Assembly (NCBI GenBank): GCA_021647205.1
Contig: JAKIVD010000006.1
Span: 62,001 to 126,000, forward strand
Source of the DNA: Bacteroidales bacterium
GTDB taxonomy: Bacteria; Bacteroidota; Bacteroidia; Bacteroidales; F082
DNA length: 64,000 nt
Direction of reading: 5' to 3'
The notes under the pieces are model-generated. The model was not told the origin of the DNA, ran no database searches, and worked only from the letters and a program-made list of their open reading frames with translations. Numbering within the stretch: the stretch's first letter is position 1; every line of letters begins with the position of its first letter. Position numbers and translations under genes: made by a program. This document shows, in pieces, positions 9,241 to 18,311 of the stretch.

Positions 9241-10584
9241 TTAACTTAGCCCCTTCCGAATCGCTTTGGTTTCTTTTTCAAAACCCGGTTTCCCCAACAA
9301 GGCAAACATATTCTTTTTGTAAGCTTCCACACCAGGCTGGTCAAAGGGGTTCACGCCCAAAACGTAACCACTTACTGCACAGGCCATCTCGAAGAAGTAA
9401 ATGAGTTGTCCCAAAATGCCGGCATTAATTTCCGGGATTTCAATCTTCAGGTTGGGCACCCCACCGTCAATGTGAGCGAGGGTGGTTCCAATTTCTGCCT
9501 GGTGGTTTACTTCTGACATAGGCTTGCCGGCGATGTAATTCAGTTTGTCGAGGTTGTTGCTGTCATGGGGGACGGTGAGCGTACTTCCAGGTTTTTCGAC
9601 CGAAATGACGGTCTCAAAAATGTTGCGCAAACCGTCCTGAATGTACTGTCCCATCGAATGCAAATCGGTGGTGAAACCAACCCCTGCCGGGAAAATCCCT
9701 TTCTGCTCCTTGCCTTCGCTTTCGCCGTACAATTGTTTCCACCACTCGGTGAAATAAAACAAACGGGGTTCGTAATTCACCATGATTTCGGTGGTTTTCC
9801 CGGATGTGTACAAAGCATTTCGCACGGCGGCATAAGCCGAAACAGGGTTGGTGACGATACGCGTACTTCCAGACAAATGGTTTTTCATTTTCCGCGCACC
9901 TTCCAGCAGTTCCCGAATGTTGAAACCGGCGACTGCAATGGGCAGCAAGCCCACAGGTGTAAGCACCGAATACCTGCCGCCCACATCGTCGGGAACCACA
10001 AAAGTCTCATAGCCTTCCTCATTAGAAAGCTGTTTTAAAGCGCCTTTCTCCTTGTCTGTGACGGCTGTTATGCGTTGTAGTGATTCTTCTTTACCATACT
10101 TTTTCTCCAGGTGGTTTTTCAGGATTCTGAATGCGATGGCCGGTTCGGTTGTAGTTCCCGATTTGGAAATAACCGCCAGACAGTAGTCTTTTTTATCCAG
10201 GATTTGCAGCAGTTCGCTGAGGTAATCTTCCGAGATGTTTTGTCCGGCATAAAGGACAACAGGGCCGTCGTTTTCTTTGAGCTGCACAAAATGATGTGAA
10301 AGGGCTTCGATAACCGCCCGCGAACCCAGGTAGGAACCTCCTATGCCAATCACTACGAAAACCTCCGATTTGCTTCGGATTGTTTCAGCCAATTGTTCAA
10401 TCTTTTCAATCAATTCATCGCGCGTGTTTTCCGGCAAATCCATCCAGCCCAGAAAATCGTTGCCGCGTCCGGTTTTGTTGTAAAGGGACTGAAAACTGTT
10501 GTCGATTTGCTGCTGGTAGCTTTGAACTGTATCTTCTGAGACAAAGTTCAACGCATTTGTATAATTGAATTTTATGTCAATCAT
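9241..10584 (-). CDS. pgi: Glucose-6-phosphate isomerase
   Basis: Interconverts glucose 6-phosphate and fructose 6-phosphate. With 447 residues it is of the short type common in Bacteroidota and Firmicutes. Visible motifs are the first SIS domain GIGGSYLGSRAVIEAL (about 80-95), the phosphate loop VISKSGTTTEPA (about 139-150), GGRYSVLTPVGLLP, and the C-terminal signature NPFDQPGVEAYKKNM with its catalytic Lys. The start ATG at 10584 is preceded within 30 bases by TAATTTCG, one base off the -7 consensus. It stands alone. Confidence 0.96.
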   Translation of the reverse strand: MIDIKFNYTNALNFVSEDTVQSYQQQIDNSFQSLYNKTGRGNDFLGWMDLPENTRDELIEKIEQLAETIRSKSEVFVVIGIGGSYLGSRAVIEALSHHFVQLKENDGPVVLYAGQNISEDYLSELLQILDKKDYCLAVISKSGTTTEPAIAFRILKNHLEKKYGKEESLQRITAVTDKEKGALKQLSNEEGYETFVVPDDVGGRYSVLTPVGLLPIAVAGFNIRELLEGARKMKNHLSGSTRIVTNPVSAYAAVRNALYTSGKTTEIMVNYEPRLFYFTEWWKQLYGESEGKEQKGIFPAGVGFTTDLHSMGQYIQDGLRNIFETVISVEKPGSTLTVPHDSNNLDKLNYIAGKPMSEVNHQAEIGTTLAHIDGGVPNLKIEIPEINAGILGQLIYFFEMACAVSGYVLGVNPFDQPGVEAYKKNMFALLGKPGFEKETKAIRKGLS

Positions 10585-10869
10585 ATTTCACTGTTTTTGG
10601 TGTGGCGAAATTAGGGAAAATTGGGGTGTGCGATACGGGTATTTTCAAAGTCCGACGTTTAGGCCTTCGGAAAAAATAAACGGGAAATGGGAAGTATGGC
10701 ATTTTTGTTCAGGCTAACAGGGTACGTTATTGGGCCTAAAAATACATGTCCACCTGCAAAATCATACTTAAAAAAGGAGGTTAACCTCCGTAATTTGGCT
10801 TAAAAACGAAGCTTGTCTTTACCGAATGACAATAAAAACTTGTGCCTTATTTTAAATAGTAAAATAGTG
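10585..10869. other. Intergenic stretch with a perfect palindrome
   Basis: About 285 bases between divergently transcribed pgi and the hypothetical gene. It contains the 14-base perfect palindrome GGAGGTTAACCTCC at 10776-10789, about 90 bases before the next gene. That is a size suited to a dimeric repressor, but no regulator gene is adjacent. I see no coding sequence. Confidence 0.4.
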
Positions 10870-10876
10870 TACCTTT

Positions 10877-11419
10877 ATGTCATTAAACTTTACTCCCATG
10901 GCACAGAAAGAAATCAAACTGCTGGAACAGCAAATCAGCCGCTTAAGCAACACGGGCTTCGACCTGGAGGCCTGGAAAAAATACACCATCATCGTACTGG
11001 CCCGGATTTTCGGCAGCAACGACGAAAAGATCAGGCAGGTTGAACAGCTTGAATCTGAGTTCAGTTCCTGGTCGTTAAGGGATGCGTCGGGCAACAAATC
11101 CTACGAAGAACGGACAAAAAAACTGGCCAAAGAGATTTTGACAGCAGCCATCGACGAGATTAAAGTGTTCGGGATTTCTGAAGACAGCCCTGACAATCAG
11201 GATAAAAACCTGGAGGACATCCTGAATATTATTCTCGACGAGTTAAAGGGATCGCAGGTTAAACAGTTGAAAACCATTTTGTCGTCGCGCCGGAGCAAAG
11301 CAGAGAAAAGCCGGAAAATTAAAGAACTGCTGGAAGGAATAGGTGAGTACGGGGCTTACGCCATACTCACCAATATGCTGATGCACCCGGAAATGGGGAA
11401 ACTGACGGAGAAGGCTTAG
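10877..11419 (+). CDS. Hypothetical cytosolic protein, mostly helical
   Basis: A protein of 180 residues without signal peptide or membrane segment. The first 60 residues look coiled-coil-forming (EIKLLEQQISRLSN, then LEAWKKYTIIVLARIFGSN), and the C-terminal half has charged helices and a run KLTEKA at the end. I do not recognise a family. A pattern of the form 'W...T......IFG' occurs in N-terminal domains of some defence and signalling effectors, but that is too weak to name a function. TACCTTTA (10870-10877), close to the -7 consensus, overlaps the first ATG, so the ATG at 10898 (MAQKEIKLLEQ) may be the true start. It is flanked by divergent pgi and convergent repeats. Confidence 0.6.
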   Translation: MSLNFTPMAQKEIKLLEQQISRLSNTGFDLEAWKKYTIIVLARIFGSNDEKIRQVEQLESEFSSWSLRDASGNKSYEERTKKLAKEILTAAIDEIKVFGISEDSPDNQDKNLEDILNIILDELKGSQVKQLKTILSSRRSKAEKSRKIKELLEGIGEYGAYAILTNMLMHPEMGKLTEKA

Positions 11420-11448
11420 TGGCTGTATAACTACTGACTGCATGGCGG

Positions 11449-11697
11449 TTAATTCACTTTTGCAATAATACCTCTTGGAAGTTTAGCGGTAAGACTCGTG
11501 GATTTCGACGCTGAAAGAGCGGTGGCACGAAGACCTTCCGGCGTGCAGAGCTCCTGGAAGCGTTTGACCTGTTGTAGAGCTGTTTCATTTAAATATACAA
11601 CTCTTCCGGAAAATAATTCTTCCGGAAAAACAACTCTTCCAGGTCGTTCCGACTCTGGAAGGTTGTTTTGGCTCTGGAAGGTTGTTTTGGCCGACAT
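11449..11697 (-). repeat. Repeat-rich patch containing a doubtful 82-codon ORF
   Basis: The stretch has two perfect tandem copies of a 19-base unit (CTCTGGAAGGTTGTTTTGG, 11653-11671 and 11672-11690), two copies of TTCCGGAAAA near 11604 and 11621, and an inverted pairing between AACTCTTCCAG (about 11633) and CTGGAAGGTT. A minus-strand ORF starts with an ATG that shares one base with the metF stop (TGATG) and reads through the repeats with the motif pair PGRVVFPEELFSGRVVYLNE. The one-base overlap looks like translational coupling, but the low-complexity content makes a dispersed non-coding repeat more likely. Confidence 0.45.
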
Positions 11698-12653
11698 CAA
11701 AATACCTGTTCAGCAATTTTGCGAATGTTATCCGATTTGCCCATCGTGTAGTAATGCAGGACGGGCACACCTTTCGCTAATAATTCCCTGGACTGCTGAA
11801 TGGCCCATTCCACGCCCAACTGTCGTACCTGTTTGTTGTCTTTGCACTTGAGCATTTCTTTTACCAGGTTTGCGGGGATGTCCACGTTAAAAGTTTTGGG
11901 GATGGACACAATCTGGTCCATGGTTGAGAGGGGTTTCAGTCCGGGGATAATGGGAACGGTAATTCCTTCGGCACGGCACCTGTCCACGAAATCAAAATAT
12001 TTTGGGTTGTCGTAAAACATCTGGGTGACAATGTAATGTGCCCCGGCTTCAATCTTTTTCTTCAGGAAATGGATGTCGCTGTCCAGGTTGGGCGATTCGG
12101 CATGTTTTTCGGGATAACCGGCTACTCCGACGCAGAAATTCATCGACCTCGTGTTTAGCAGTTCCTCATCCAGGTACATCCCTTTGTTCAGTTTATCAAT
12201 CTGCTCGACCAGTTCCAGTGCGTGTTGGTTGCCGTCGGGTTCGGGGATGAATTTTTTCACGCCCAATTGCGGGTCACCTCGAACCACCAAAACATCATTA
12301 ATGCCAAGAAATTGCAGGTCGATGAGGGCATTCTCGGTTTCTTCTTTGGTAAAGCCACCGCAAATAATGTGTGGGACAACATTCACCCCATAGCGGTATT
12401 TAATGGCGGCTGAAATACCGACCGTTCCCGGCCTTTTTCGGACGGTATGTTTTTTGATCAGGCCATTGGACAGGTTCTCATAAACCACTTCCTCCTGGTG
12501 ATAAGTAATGTTGATGAAAGAGGGTTTGAATTCCATCAGGGGGTCAATGACGCGTTCCGTCGATCCAAAATCCTGCCCTTTGAGGGGAGGGAGTAGTTCA
12601 AAGGAAAACAGTGTGCTTTTAGCATTTTTTATGTGTTCGATTACTGATTTCAT
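11697..12653 (-). CDS. metF: Methylenetetrahydrofolate reductase
   Basis: Reduces 5,10-methylene-THF to 5-methyl-THF, the methyl donor used by the MetH enzyme encoded just upstream. The 318 residues form the usual FAD-binding TIM barrel. N-terminal FSFELLPPLKG carries the catalytic Glu; FINITYHQEEV, GGFTKEETENAL, VVRGDP and the substrate loop IVTQMFYDNPKYFDF are typical. Its gene lies 140 bases downstream of metH on the same strand and is probably cotranscribed under the SAM riboswitch at 16866-16971. Confidence 0.95.
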   Translation of the reverse strand: MKSVIEHIKNAKSTLFSFELLPPLKGQDFGSTERVIDPLMEFKPSFINITYHQEEVVYENLSNGLIKKHTVRKRPGTVGISAAIKYRYGVNVVPHIICGGFTKEETENALIDLQFLGINDVLVVRGDPQLGVKKFIPEPDGNQHALELVEQIDKLNKGMYLDEELLNTRSMNFCVGVAGYPEKHAESPNLDSDIHFLKKKIEAGAHYIVTQMFYDNPKYFDFVDRCRAEGITVPIIPGLKPLSTMDQIVSIPKTFNVDIPANLVKEMLKCKDNKQVRQLGVEWAIQQSRELLAKGVPVLHYYTMGKSDNIRKIAEQVF

Positions 12654-12730
12654 TGATGTCTTTTTTCTGTGTTTAATAGCTCTTGGTATAATACTCTTTC
12701 GGTTTAAAGATTAATTAATCATTTTTTGTT

Positions 12731-12780
12731 GCCGGCGGCTGAAACCTACGGCGATAAACATGGCTTCCCTCCGGGACTTG
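12731..12780. repeat. Likely dispersed repeat between metH and metF
   Basis: The segment joins CCGGCGGCTGAAACCTACGG to CCTCCGGGACTTGATG. Read on the minus strand it gives 'AAGTCCCGGAGGGA' followed by 'GCCGTAGGTTTCAGCCGCCGG'. From memory, such 'GTCCCGGAGGGA ... CCGTAGGTTT' strings recur in intergenic regions of Bacteroidota genomes. Only one copy is in this window, so the repeat status is inference. Confidence 0.35.
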
Positions 12781-12793
12781 ATGTTGAAAATTA

Positions 12794-15700
12794 TCACTCC
12801 TTCAAATTCATTGCCAGCAGCTTTTTAACTGCTTCGGTTTCCAGGTTTTTCCTTTCGGAATAATCCTCCAACTGGTCGGGCAGCAGTTTGCCCACCTGAA
12901 AATATTGCGCATCGGGATGGGCAAAATAATAACCACTTACCGATGCTGCGGGGTACATGGCGAAGTTCTCTGTCAGTTTCACGCCGATTTTTTCTTCAAC
13001 ATTCAACAACTCGAAAAGGGTTCTTTTTTCGGAATGTTCGGGGCAGGCCGGGTAGCCCGGGGCGGGACGGATTCCGCGGTATCTTTCATGTAGAATTTCG
13101 GACAACCCAAGTTGTTCGTCAGCGGCATATCCCCAGTATTCTTTCCTCACTTTCTGGTGCAAAAGTTCGGCAAAAGCTTCTGCCAGGCGGTCGGCGAGTA
13201 CCTTGAGCATAATTGCACTGTAATCATCATTGTCTGCTTCAAACACCTGCAATTGTTTTTCGATGCCCAAACCTGTTGTTGCCACAAAAGCCCCAATATA
13301 ATCCTTTACCCCCGATGTTTTGGGTGCCACAAAATCTGACAGGCACAAATTGGGGATGTTGGGTGGTTTTTGTTCCTGGTTGCGCAGGAAATGAAAGTAC
13401 GTTCCATCGGCCAGTGCGACACTGTCGCCGTCGGCTTGCGCCGGAAAAATTCCAAGAACGGCATGGGCAGTCAGCCATTTCCTGCTGATAATTTCATCCA
13501 GCATTTTTTGGGCATCGTCGAACAGTTTTTGGGCTTCTTCCCCTTTAACCGGGTCTTTCAAAATGGCCGGGTATTTTCCGTTGAGTTTCCAGGCATGGAA
13601 AAAAAACGTCCAGTCGATGTAGTGCCTGATGGCTTCCAAAGGAAAATCCAACAAATATTTGGTTCCGCTAAAAGCCGGTTTTCGGATAAGTTCAGCTTTC
13701 CAGTCCGGCGCAAACTTATTCTTCCTTGCAGTAGCCAGGCGGATGTATTTTTTTTGTTTCTTATTGGTGCGGTTTTTCTCCCGAAGCTTTTCATACTGCT
13801 GTTCAATTTCTTCGACAAAGGTTTGTTTCTCCTTCACTGAGAGCAACTTACTGACCACACCAATCACTTTGGAGGCGTCGCGCACGTGTACCACCGGATG
13901 TCCGTAAACCGGATCAATTTTAACGGCTGTGTGAATGGGGGAAGTAGTAGCCCCGCCAATCAGCAGCGGAATATGCAAACCCTTCCGTTTCATTTCTTTG
14001 GCCACAAATCCCATTTCCTCCAGCGAAGGGGTAATCAACCCGCTCAGGCCCAGCACATCAGCTTTTTCTTCTTTTACTTTTTCCAGAATCCGGTCGGCGG
14101 GAACCATCACCCCGAGGTCAACTACTTCGTAATTGTTGCAGGCGAGAATCACGCCGACAATATTTTTTCCAATGTCGTGAACGTCGCCCTTTACCGTTGC
14201 CAGAACAACCTTTCCGGCATGTTGCCGGCCTTCCTCCTTTTCCATTTCGATGTAAGGCAAGAGGTAAGAAACAGCCTTTTTCATCACCCTGGCGCTTTTC
14301 ACCACCTGGGGAAGAAACATCCTGCCGTCGCCGAACAGTTCGCCCACAATGTTCATTCCGTCCATCAGCGGCTGTTCAATTACATCCAACGCACGGGGAA
14401 GTTGTTGCCTGGCCTCCTCAACATCCTGCTCAATAAACTCAGTCTTCCCTTTAATCAGGGCATGCTTCAAGCGTTCATTGACCGTTTGCCTGCGCCATTC
14501 GTCATCCTTTACCGCCTGTTTGCTGCCTTCGTCTTTCATCTTGTCGGCATAAGCCAGCAACCTTTCGGTGGCATCTTTTCGGCGGTTGAGTACGACGTCC
14601 TCCACCAACTTACGCAAGTCGCCGGGAATTTCATCGTAAATCTGCAACATGCCCGGGTTTACGATTCCCATGTCCATTCCGGCCCGGATGGCGTGGTACA
14701 GAAAGACAGAATTCATGGCCTCGCGCACCGCATTGTTTCCCCTGAAGGAAAATGACAGGTTGCTGACCCCTCCGCTCACTTTGGTGTAAGGCAGGTTCTC
14801 TTTTATCCATTTCGTGGCATTGATGAAATCGACAGCGTAGTTGTTGTGTTCGTCAATTCCTGTACCGATGGCCAGGATGTTGGGGTCGAAAATAATGTCC
14901 TCGGGCGGGAAAGCTGCTTTTTCGGTGAGCAGGGAATAAGCTCTTTGACAGATCTCAATTTTTCGTTCGTAAGAAGCCGCCTGTCCGTCTTCGTCAAAAG
15001 CCATTACCACCACGGCCGCACCGTAATTCCTGATGGTTTTTGCCCGTTGGATAAATTCTTCTTCCCCGTTTTTCAGGCTGATGGAATTAACGATACATTT
15101 ACCCTGTACACACTTCAGCCCTGCTTCGATGACTTCCCATTTCGAGGAGTCGATCATGATGGGCAGGCGGGCAATTTCGGGGTCGGAAGCCAGCATGTTG
15201 AGGAATCTGACCATTTCTTTTTCGGCATCCAGCATGCCGTCGTCGAGATTGACATCCAGAATCTGTGCCCCGCCTTCTACCTGGTCGAGCGCGACGGAGA
15301 GGGCTTCTTCGTACTGCTCCTCGCGGATGAGACGGGCAAATTTTCGCGAGCCGCTGACATTGGTGCGTTCGCCAATATTGATAAAGTTTTTATCCCGTTC
15401 AATTTTCAATGGTTCCAGCCCGCAGACTTCGGTAATGTGTCGGGGCTCCGGTATTTTCCGAGCTGTTTGTTTTAGGGCAATTTCTGCAATTTTTCGGATG
15501 TGTGCCGGGGTTGTTCCACAACAACCACCCACAATATTTACAAAACGATTTTGCGTAAAATCGCGGATGTGCAGGCCCATTTCTTCCGGTGTTTCATCGT
15601 ATTCACCAAACTGGTTGGGCAGGCCGGCATTCGGGTAAACACTCACGTTAAAGGGGGCAATGCGCGAAAGTTCTTCGAGGTGGGGCCTGATTTGTTCGGC

Positions 15701-16441
15701 ACCCAGCGAGCAGTTTAACCCCACACTCAGCAGGTCGAGGTGGGCAACAGACTGAAAAAAAGCCTCCAGTGTTTGTCCCGACAATGTCCTTCCGCTGGCA
15801 TCGGCAATGGTGCCCGAAACCATCACCGGAATTTTCTCACCCCTTTCCGCGATCAGTTTTTCGATGGCAAAGAGCGCTGCTTTTCCGTTGAGGGTGTCAA
15901 AAATGGTTTCCACAAGCAGGAGGTCGGCACCCCCTTCCATCAGGGCTTTGGCTTGTTCGTAATAATTGTCGCGCAATTCGTCGAAGGTAACATTTCGGTA
16001 AGCCGGATCGCTTACCTCGGGCGACATGGAAGCTGTTTTGTTGGTTGGTCCCATGGCCCCGGCAACGAAACGTGGTTTTTCCGGATTTTGTTCAGTAAAC
16101 TTATCCGCCGCTTTTCGGGCGATTTGTGCCGCGCTTTTGTTGATTTCGTAAACGAACTCTTCCAGTCCGTAATCGCTTTGCGAGATACGGGTTCCGTTGA
16201 AGGTGTTGGTCTCGATAATATCGGCCCCGGCTTCTAAGTATTCCTCGTGGATGGATTGAATAATTTGGGGTTGTGTCAGGTTCAGCAGGTCGTTGTTGCC
16301 TTTTTGAAGGTTTGCAGAATCCTTGAATTCTTTTCCCCTGTAATCTTCTTCTTCCAGCTTAAATCGCTGGATCATGGTCCCCATTGCGCCGTCGAGGACG
16401 AGGATGCGGGTTTTGAGTTCTTGTTTTATATTTGGTTTCAT
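12794..16441 (-). CDS. metH: Cobalamin-dependent methionine synthase
   Basis: Transfers the methyl group of 5-methyl-THF to homocysteine through cobalamin. The 1215 residues contain all modules in order: homocysteine domain with zinc cysteines in NCSLG and [11 protein letters not shown] (to about 330), pterin-binding domain ([19 protein letters not shown] onward), B12 cap and Rossmann domains with [15 protein letters not shown], whose His is the lower cobalt ligand, and the SAM-binding reactivation domain with [15 protein letters not shown]. The start is the ATG at 16441; an in-frame TTG at 16462 precedes it but reads through unrelated leader. The leader is about 560 nt and carries a SAM-I riboswitch and four palindromes. 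metF follows. Confidence 0.97.
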   Translation of the reverse strand: MKPNIKQELKTRILVLDGAMGTMIQRFKLEEEDYRGKEFKDSANLQKGNNDLLNLTQPQIIQSIHEEYLEAGADIIETNTFNGTRISQSDYGLEEFVYEINKSAAQIARKAADKFTEQNPEKPRFVAGAMGPTNKTASMSPEVSDPAYRNVTFDELRDNYYEQAKALMEGGADLLLVETIFDTLNGKAALFAIEKLIAERGEKIPVMVSGTIADASGRTLSGQTLEAFFQSVAHLDLLSVGLNCSLGAEQIRPHLEELSRIAPFNVSVYPNAGLPNQFGEYDETPEEMGLHIRDFTQNRFVNIVGGCCGTTPAHIRKIAEIALKQTARKIPEPRHITEVCGLEPLKIERDKNFINIGERTNVSGSRKFARLIREEQYEEALSVALDQVEGGAQILDVNLDDGMLDAEKEMVRFLNMLASDPEIARLPIMIDSSKWEVIEAGLKCVQGKCIVNSISLKNGEEEFIQRAKTIRNYGAAVVVMAFDEDGQAASYERKIEICQRAYSLLTEKAAFPPEDIIFDPNILAIGTGIDEHNNYAVDFINATKWIKENLPYTKVSGGVSNLSFSFRGNNAVREAMNSVFLYHAIRAGMDMGIVNPGMLQIYDEIPGDLRKLVEDVVLNRRKDATERLLAYADKMKDEGSKQAVKDDEWRRQTVNERLKHALIKGKTEFIEQDVEEARQQLPRALDVIEQPLMDGMNIVGELFGDGRMFLPQVVKSARVMKKAVSYLLPYIEMEKEEGRQHAGKVVLATVKGDVHDIGKNIVGVILACNNYEVVDLGVMVPADRILEKVKEEKADVLGLSGLITPSLEEMGFVAKEMKRKGLHIPLLIGGATTSPIHTAVKIDPVYGHPVVHVRDASKVIGVVSKLLSVKEKQTFVEEIEQQYEKLREKNRTNKKQKKYIRLATARKNKFAPDWKAELIRKPAFSGTKYLLDFPLEAIRHYIDWTFFFHAWKLNGKYPAILKDPVKGEEAQKLFDDAQKMLDEIISRKWLTAHAVLGIFPAQADGDSVALADGTYFHFLRNQEQKPPNIPNLCLSDFVAPKTSGVKDYIGAFVATTGLGIEKQLQVFEADNDDYSAIMLKVLADRLAEAFAELLHQKVRKEYWGYAADEQLGLSEILHERYRGIRPAPGYPACPEHSEKRTLFELLNVEEKIGVKLTENFAMYPAASVSGYYFAHPDAQYFQVGKLLPDQLEDYSERKNLETEAVKKLLAMNLKE

Positions 16442-16481
16442 TGGATGTTTCGTTTTTAACAATTTTCAACTTTGCAACACT

Positions 16482-16703
16482 CCTCCGGATTTAAAATCCG
16501 GAGGTTTGATTTGGGTTGTTCATATATTTGCTTTTCAGGGTCGGGATTTGAAATCCCGACCAGCGTCGATTAACTCTCCGTTATTTGAATTCGATTTGAA
16601 CCAAGCCAAAAATTTGGGGTGTTCTATTTCTTCAACCTGCTAAGAGCAAAAGCCCACTTAGCAGGTTTTCAGACCCGCTAAGCCGGCCTGGACTTAGCGG
16701 GTC
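16482..16703. repeat. Cluster of four palindromes in the metH leader
   Basis: Four hairpins lie in a row: CCTCCGGATT/AATCCGGAGG (16482-16504), GGTCGGGATTT/AAATCCCGACC (16539-16561), CCTGCTAAG/CTTAGCAGG (16636-16665) and GACCCGCTAAG/CTTAGCGGGTC (16672-16703). The first two share the core GGATTT-AAATCC, the last two share GCTAAG-CTTAGC, so they form two pairs. They resemble REP-type palindromes more than terminators, as none has a T-run. They are transcribed between riboswitch and start codon. Confidence 0.7.
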
Positions 16704-16865
16704 GAAATAATCAAAAAAACAATCTTACTATCCCCTAACATTTTATCCTGATTTTTAAACATTTTCAACTTATTAGAAGGTAAAATAATAAATAGTTAAT
16801 TTCCAATGAGTAATCAGTTCAACTTTAAACCTACGACTTTAAACTTTAAACTAAATTGTTTCTCT

Positions 16866-16971
16866 TTTATCATTTCCACGCCGTTGGCGCAGTTAGGTAT
16901 TGGCACCTTTTCCCGTGTGGGAAGGTTGCCAGGGCTTCGCAGAGCCTAATCTCTCCACCCTTCTTTATAAA
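16866..16971 (-). promoter_or_regulatory. SAM-I (S-box) riboswitch upstream of metH
   Basis: On the minus strand the aptamer reads, in order: P1 strand TTTAT, GAAGGGTGGAGAGATTAGGC, the conserved GGCAACC (16924-16930 on plus), a variable P3 stem, the conserved GGTGCCAA (16900-16907), the CCTAACTGCG stretch that can form the pseudoknot and P4, then GGAAATG and the closing P1 strand ATAAA. These are the SAM-I core elements. It should reduce metH-metF expression when S-adenosylmethionine is plentiful. No T-tailed hairpin follows directly, so the output mechanism is unclear. Confidence 0.85.
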
Positions 16972-17008
16972 TCAAGAAGCCCCGGAAACGGGGATTTGAA
17001 TTATGGGG

Positions 17009-17016
17009 CAAATATA
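17009..17016 (-). promoter_or_regulatory. -7 promoter element for riboswitch-metH-metF
   Basis: TATATTTG on the minus strand (CAAATATA on plus) fits TAnnTTTG exactly. It predicts a transcript start near 17003, about 30 bases before P1 of the SAM aptamer, with a CCCCG-GAAA-CGGGG hairpin between (about 16980-16993). Confidence 0.6.
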
Positions 17017-17195
17017 GGTTATTTTTTTATTGTCCATTCGTAACAGGAAAACCTTTGACCTAGCTTTTCAACAAGCTCAGGTTAATCTTTGAAATTTTCG
17101 ATATGCATGCTGCTTACAGGTACTTACGGTGTTGAAATAATTATTCTCCTGTGTTATTCAGCAGGTTACCCCTTTGCTTTAACAGAGGTTTTGTT

Positions 17196-17477
17196 TTATT
17201 TCTTTCTCCCGCAGGTCCCTTTAGAGCTACCACCAAAAAACGCGGACACCCCAAGGATAAAACCAAAGTTGTACCAGGCCCCGTTGTTGTTTATTTCATA
17301 CATTCCCACACCATCAACAAAAAGGCTGATTATAAAAGTGAAAAGGGAAATAAAACCATGCCACAACCCCATCAGAAAACCGGCAGGTTCCGTGTTAAAC
17401 CCCTCACTTCCGGGTGCACAGGAAGTAAAAGCCAAGGCTACGGTGGCAATCATCAAAAAGTTGAAATATTTTCTCAT
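17196..17477 (-). CDS. Small membrane lipoprotein, hypothetical
   Basis: A protein of 93 residues with a type II signal peptide ending FTSC (Cys20), then a hydrophobic stretch GFLMGLWHGFISLFTFIISLF and a second, weaker one in WYNFGFILGVSAFFGGS. I recall similar short proteins with 'GLWHGFIS' and 'NNNGAWYNFGFILG' scattered in Bacteroidota genomes, without known function. It stands alone, 180 bases upstream of the metH promoter. Confidence 0.75.
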   Translation of the reverse strand: MRKYFNFLMIATVALAFTSCAPGSEGFNTEPAGFLMGLWHGFISLFTFIISLFVDGVGMYEINNNGAWYNFGFILGVSAFFGGSSKGTCGRKK

Positions 17478-17637
17478 TTTCGATATCGAATCAATGAATA
17501 CTGGCGCTAAGATAGTTAATTAATTGTTCGGTTTAATTTGGTTTAAGATGAAATAGAAATCCACAGCCGTTTCGTTCTAAAGTACAAAAAAGTTAAACAT
17601 CCCAATAATTTTCAGGAATTTTAAGTAGCTTGCCGCC

Positions 17638-18279
17638 ATGAATACAAAAGAAATAAAGGCTATAATTTTCGATTTTGGCGGTGTAATCATTGACATTGAT
17701 CCGCAGCTGACGATTAACGAGTTTGTGAAACTGGGCTTCAGCGATGTGCAGAAAACCAAAAGTGATGCGTTTACGCAACTGATCAGGAAATTCGAGCGGG
17801 GAATATTAACCCCGGAAGTTTTCCGCGGTAAAATGAAGAAATTTCTTGGCATTGAGATTTCAGACCAGCAATTTGACGATGCCTGGAACGCCCTGCTCTT
17901 TGATATTCCGAACGAACGTATTGAGATTATTGAACAGGTAAAGGAAAACTACCAAATCTTTTTACTGAGCAATTCCAACGAAATACATTACGATTTGTAT
18001 GTCCGCGATTTACAACTCCGTTTTGGCTACCGCGAATTCGCCGATTTGTTTCACAATGCTTATTTTTCCTTCGACCTGCATTTGAGCAAACCCGATATTG
18101 AGGTTTACGAATTTGTAATTAATCAGCACGATCTTGATCCGGATAAAACCTTGTTTATCGATGACAATACCGACAACATAAATACGGCGCAACAGGCCGG
18201 TTTGCAAACCTATCTTTTACAAAAACCGGAAAGGGTAAGGGATATTTTCAGTAAAGGTTTGCTGAAGGATATTAAATGA
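17638..18279 (+). CDS. HAD-superfamily hydrolase, subfamily IA
   Basis: A likely cytoplasmic phosphatase of 213 residues. HAD motif I is IIFDFGGVIIDID with nucleophile Asp12; the second position carries Gly instead of the general-acid Asp, as in the YihX-like glucose-1-phosphate phosphatase branch ('DFGGV'). Motif II is LLSNSNE, motif III the Lys in SKPDIEVYEF, motif IV FIDDNTDNI. The helical cap spans about residues 25-95. The substrate cannot be told. It converges on the tRNA-dihydrouridine synthase gene. Confidence 0.85.
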   Translation: MNTKEIKAIIFDFGGVIIDIDPQLTINEFVKLGFSDVQKTKSDAFTQLIRKFERGILTPEVFRGKMKKFLGIEISDQQFDDAWNALLFDIPNERIEIIEQVKENYQIFLLSNSNEIHYDLYVRDLQLRFGYREFADLFHNAYFSFDLHLSKPDIEVYEFVINQHDLDPDKTLFIDDNTDNINTAQQAGLQTYLLQKPERVRDIFSKGLLKDIK

Positions 18280-18311
18280 CGGAAGGGCAACCCTGTTCCA
18301 AAACCTTTCTT

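Noticed and set aside
10877-11419. Abortive-infection or other phage-defence gene
   Set aside because: Only a vague pattern ('W...T......IFG') suggests it; no effector domain, no neighbouring defence gene.
13886-14755. Open frame of 289 codons opposite metH
   Set aside because: The minus strand encodes conserved B12 and pterin domains; the plus translation has abundant His, Asn, Gln and Phe typical of antisense frames.
16866-16971. Cobalamin riboswitch upstream of metH
   Set aside because: metH is B12-dependent, so I looked for a B12 box, but the core reads GGTGGAGAG, GGCAACC and GGTGCCAA as in SAM-I; the cobalamin box is absent.
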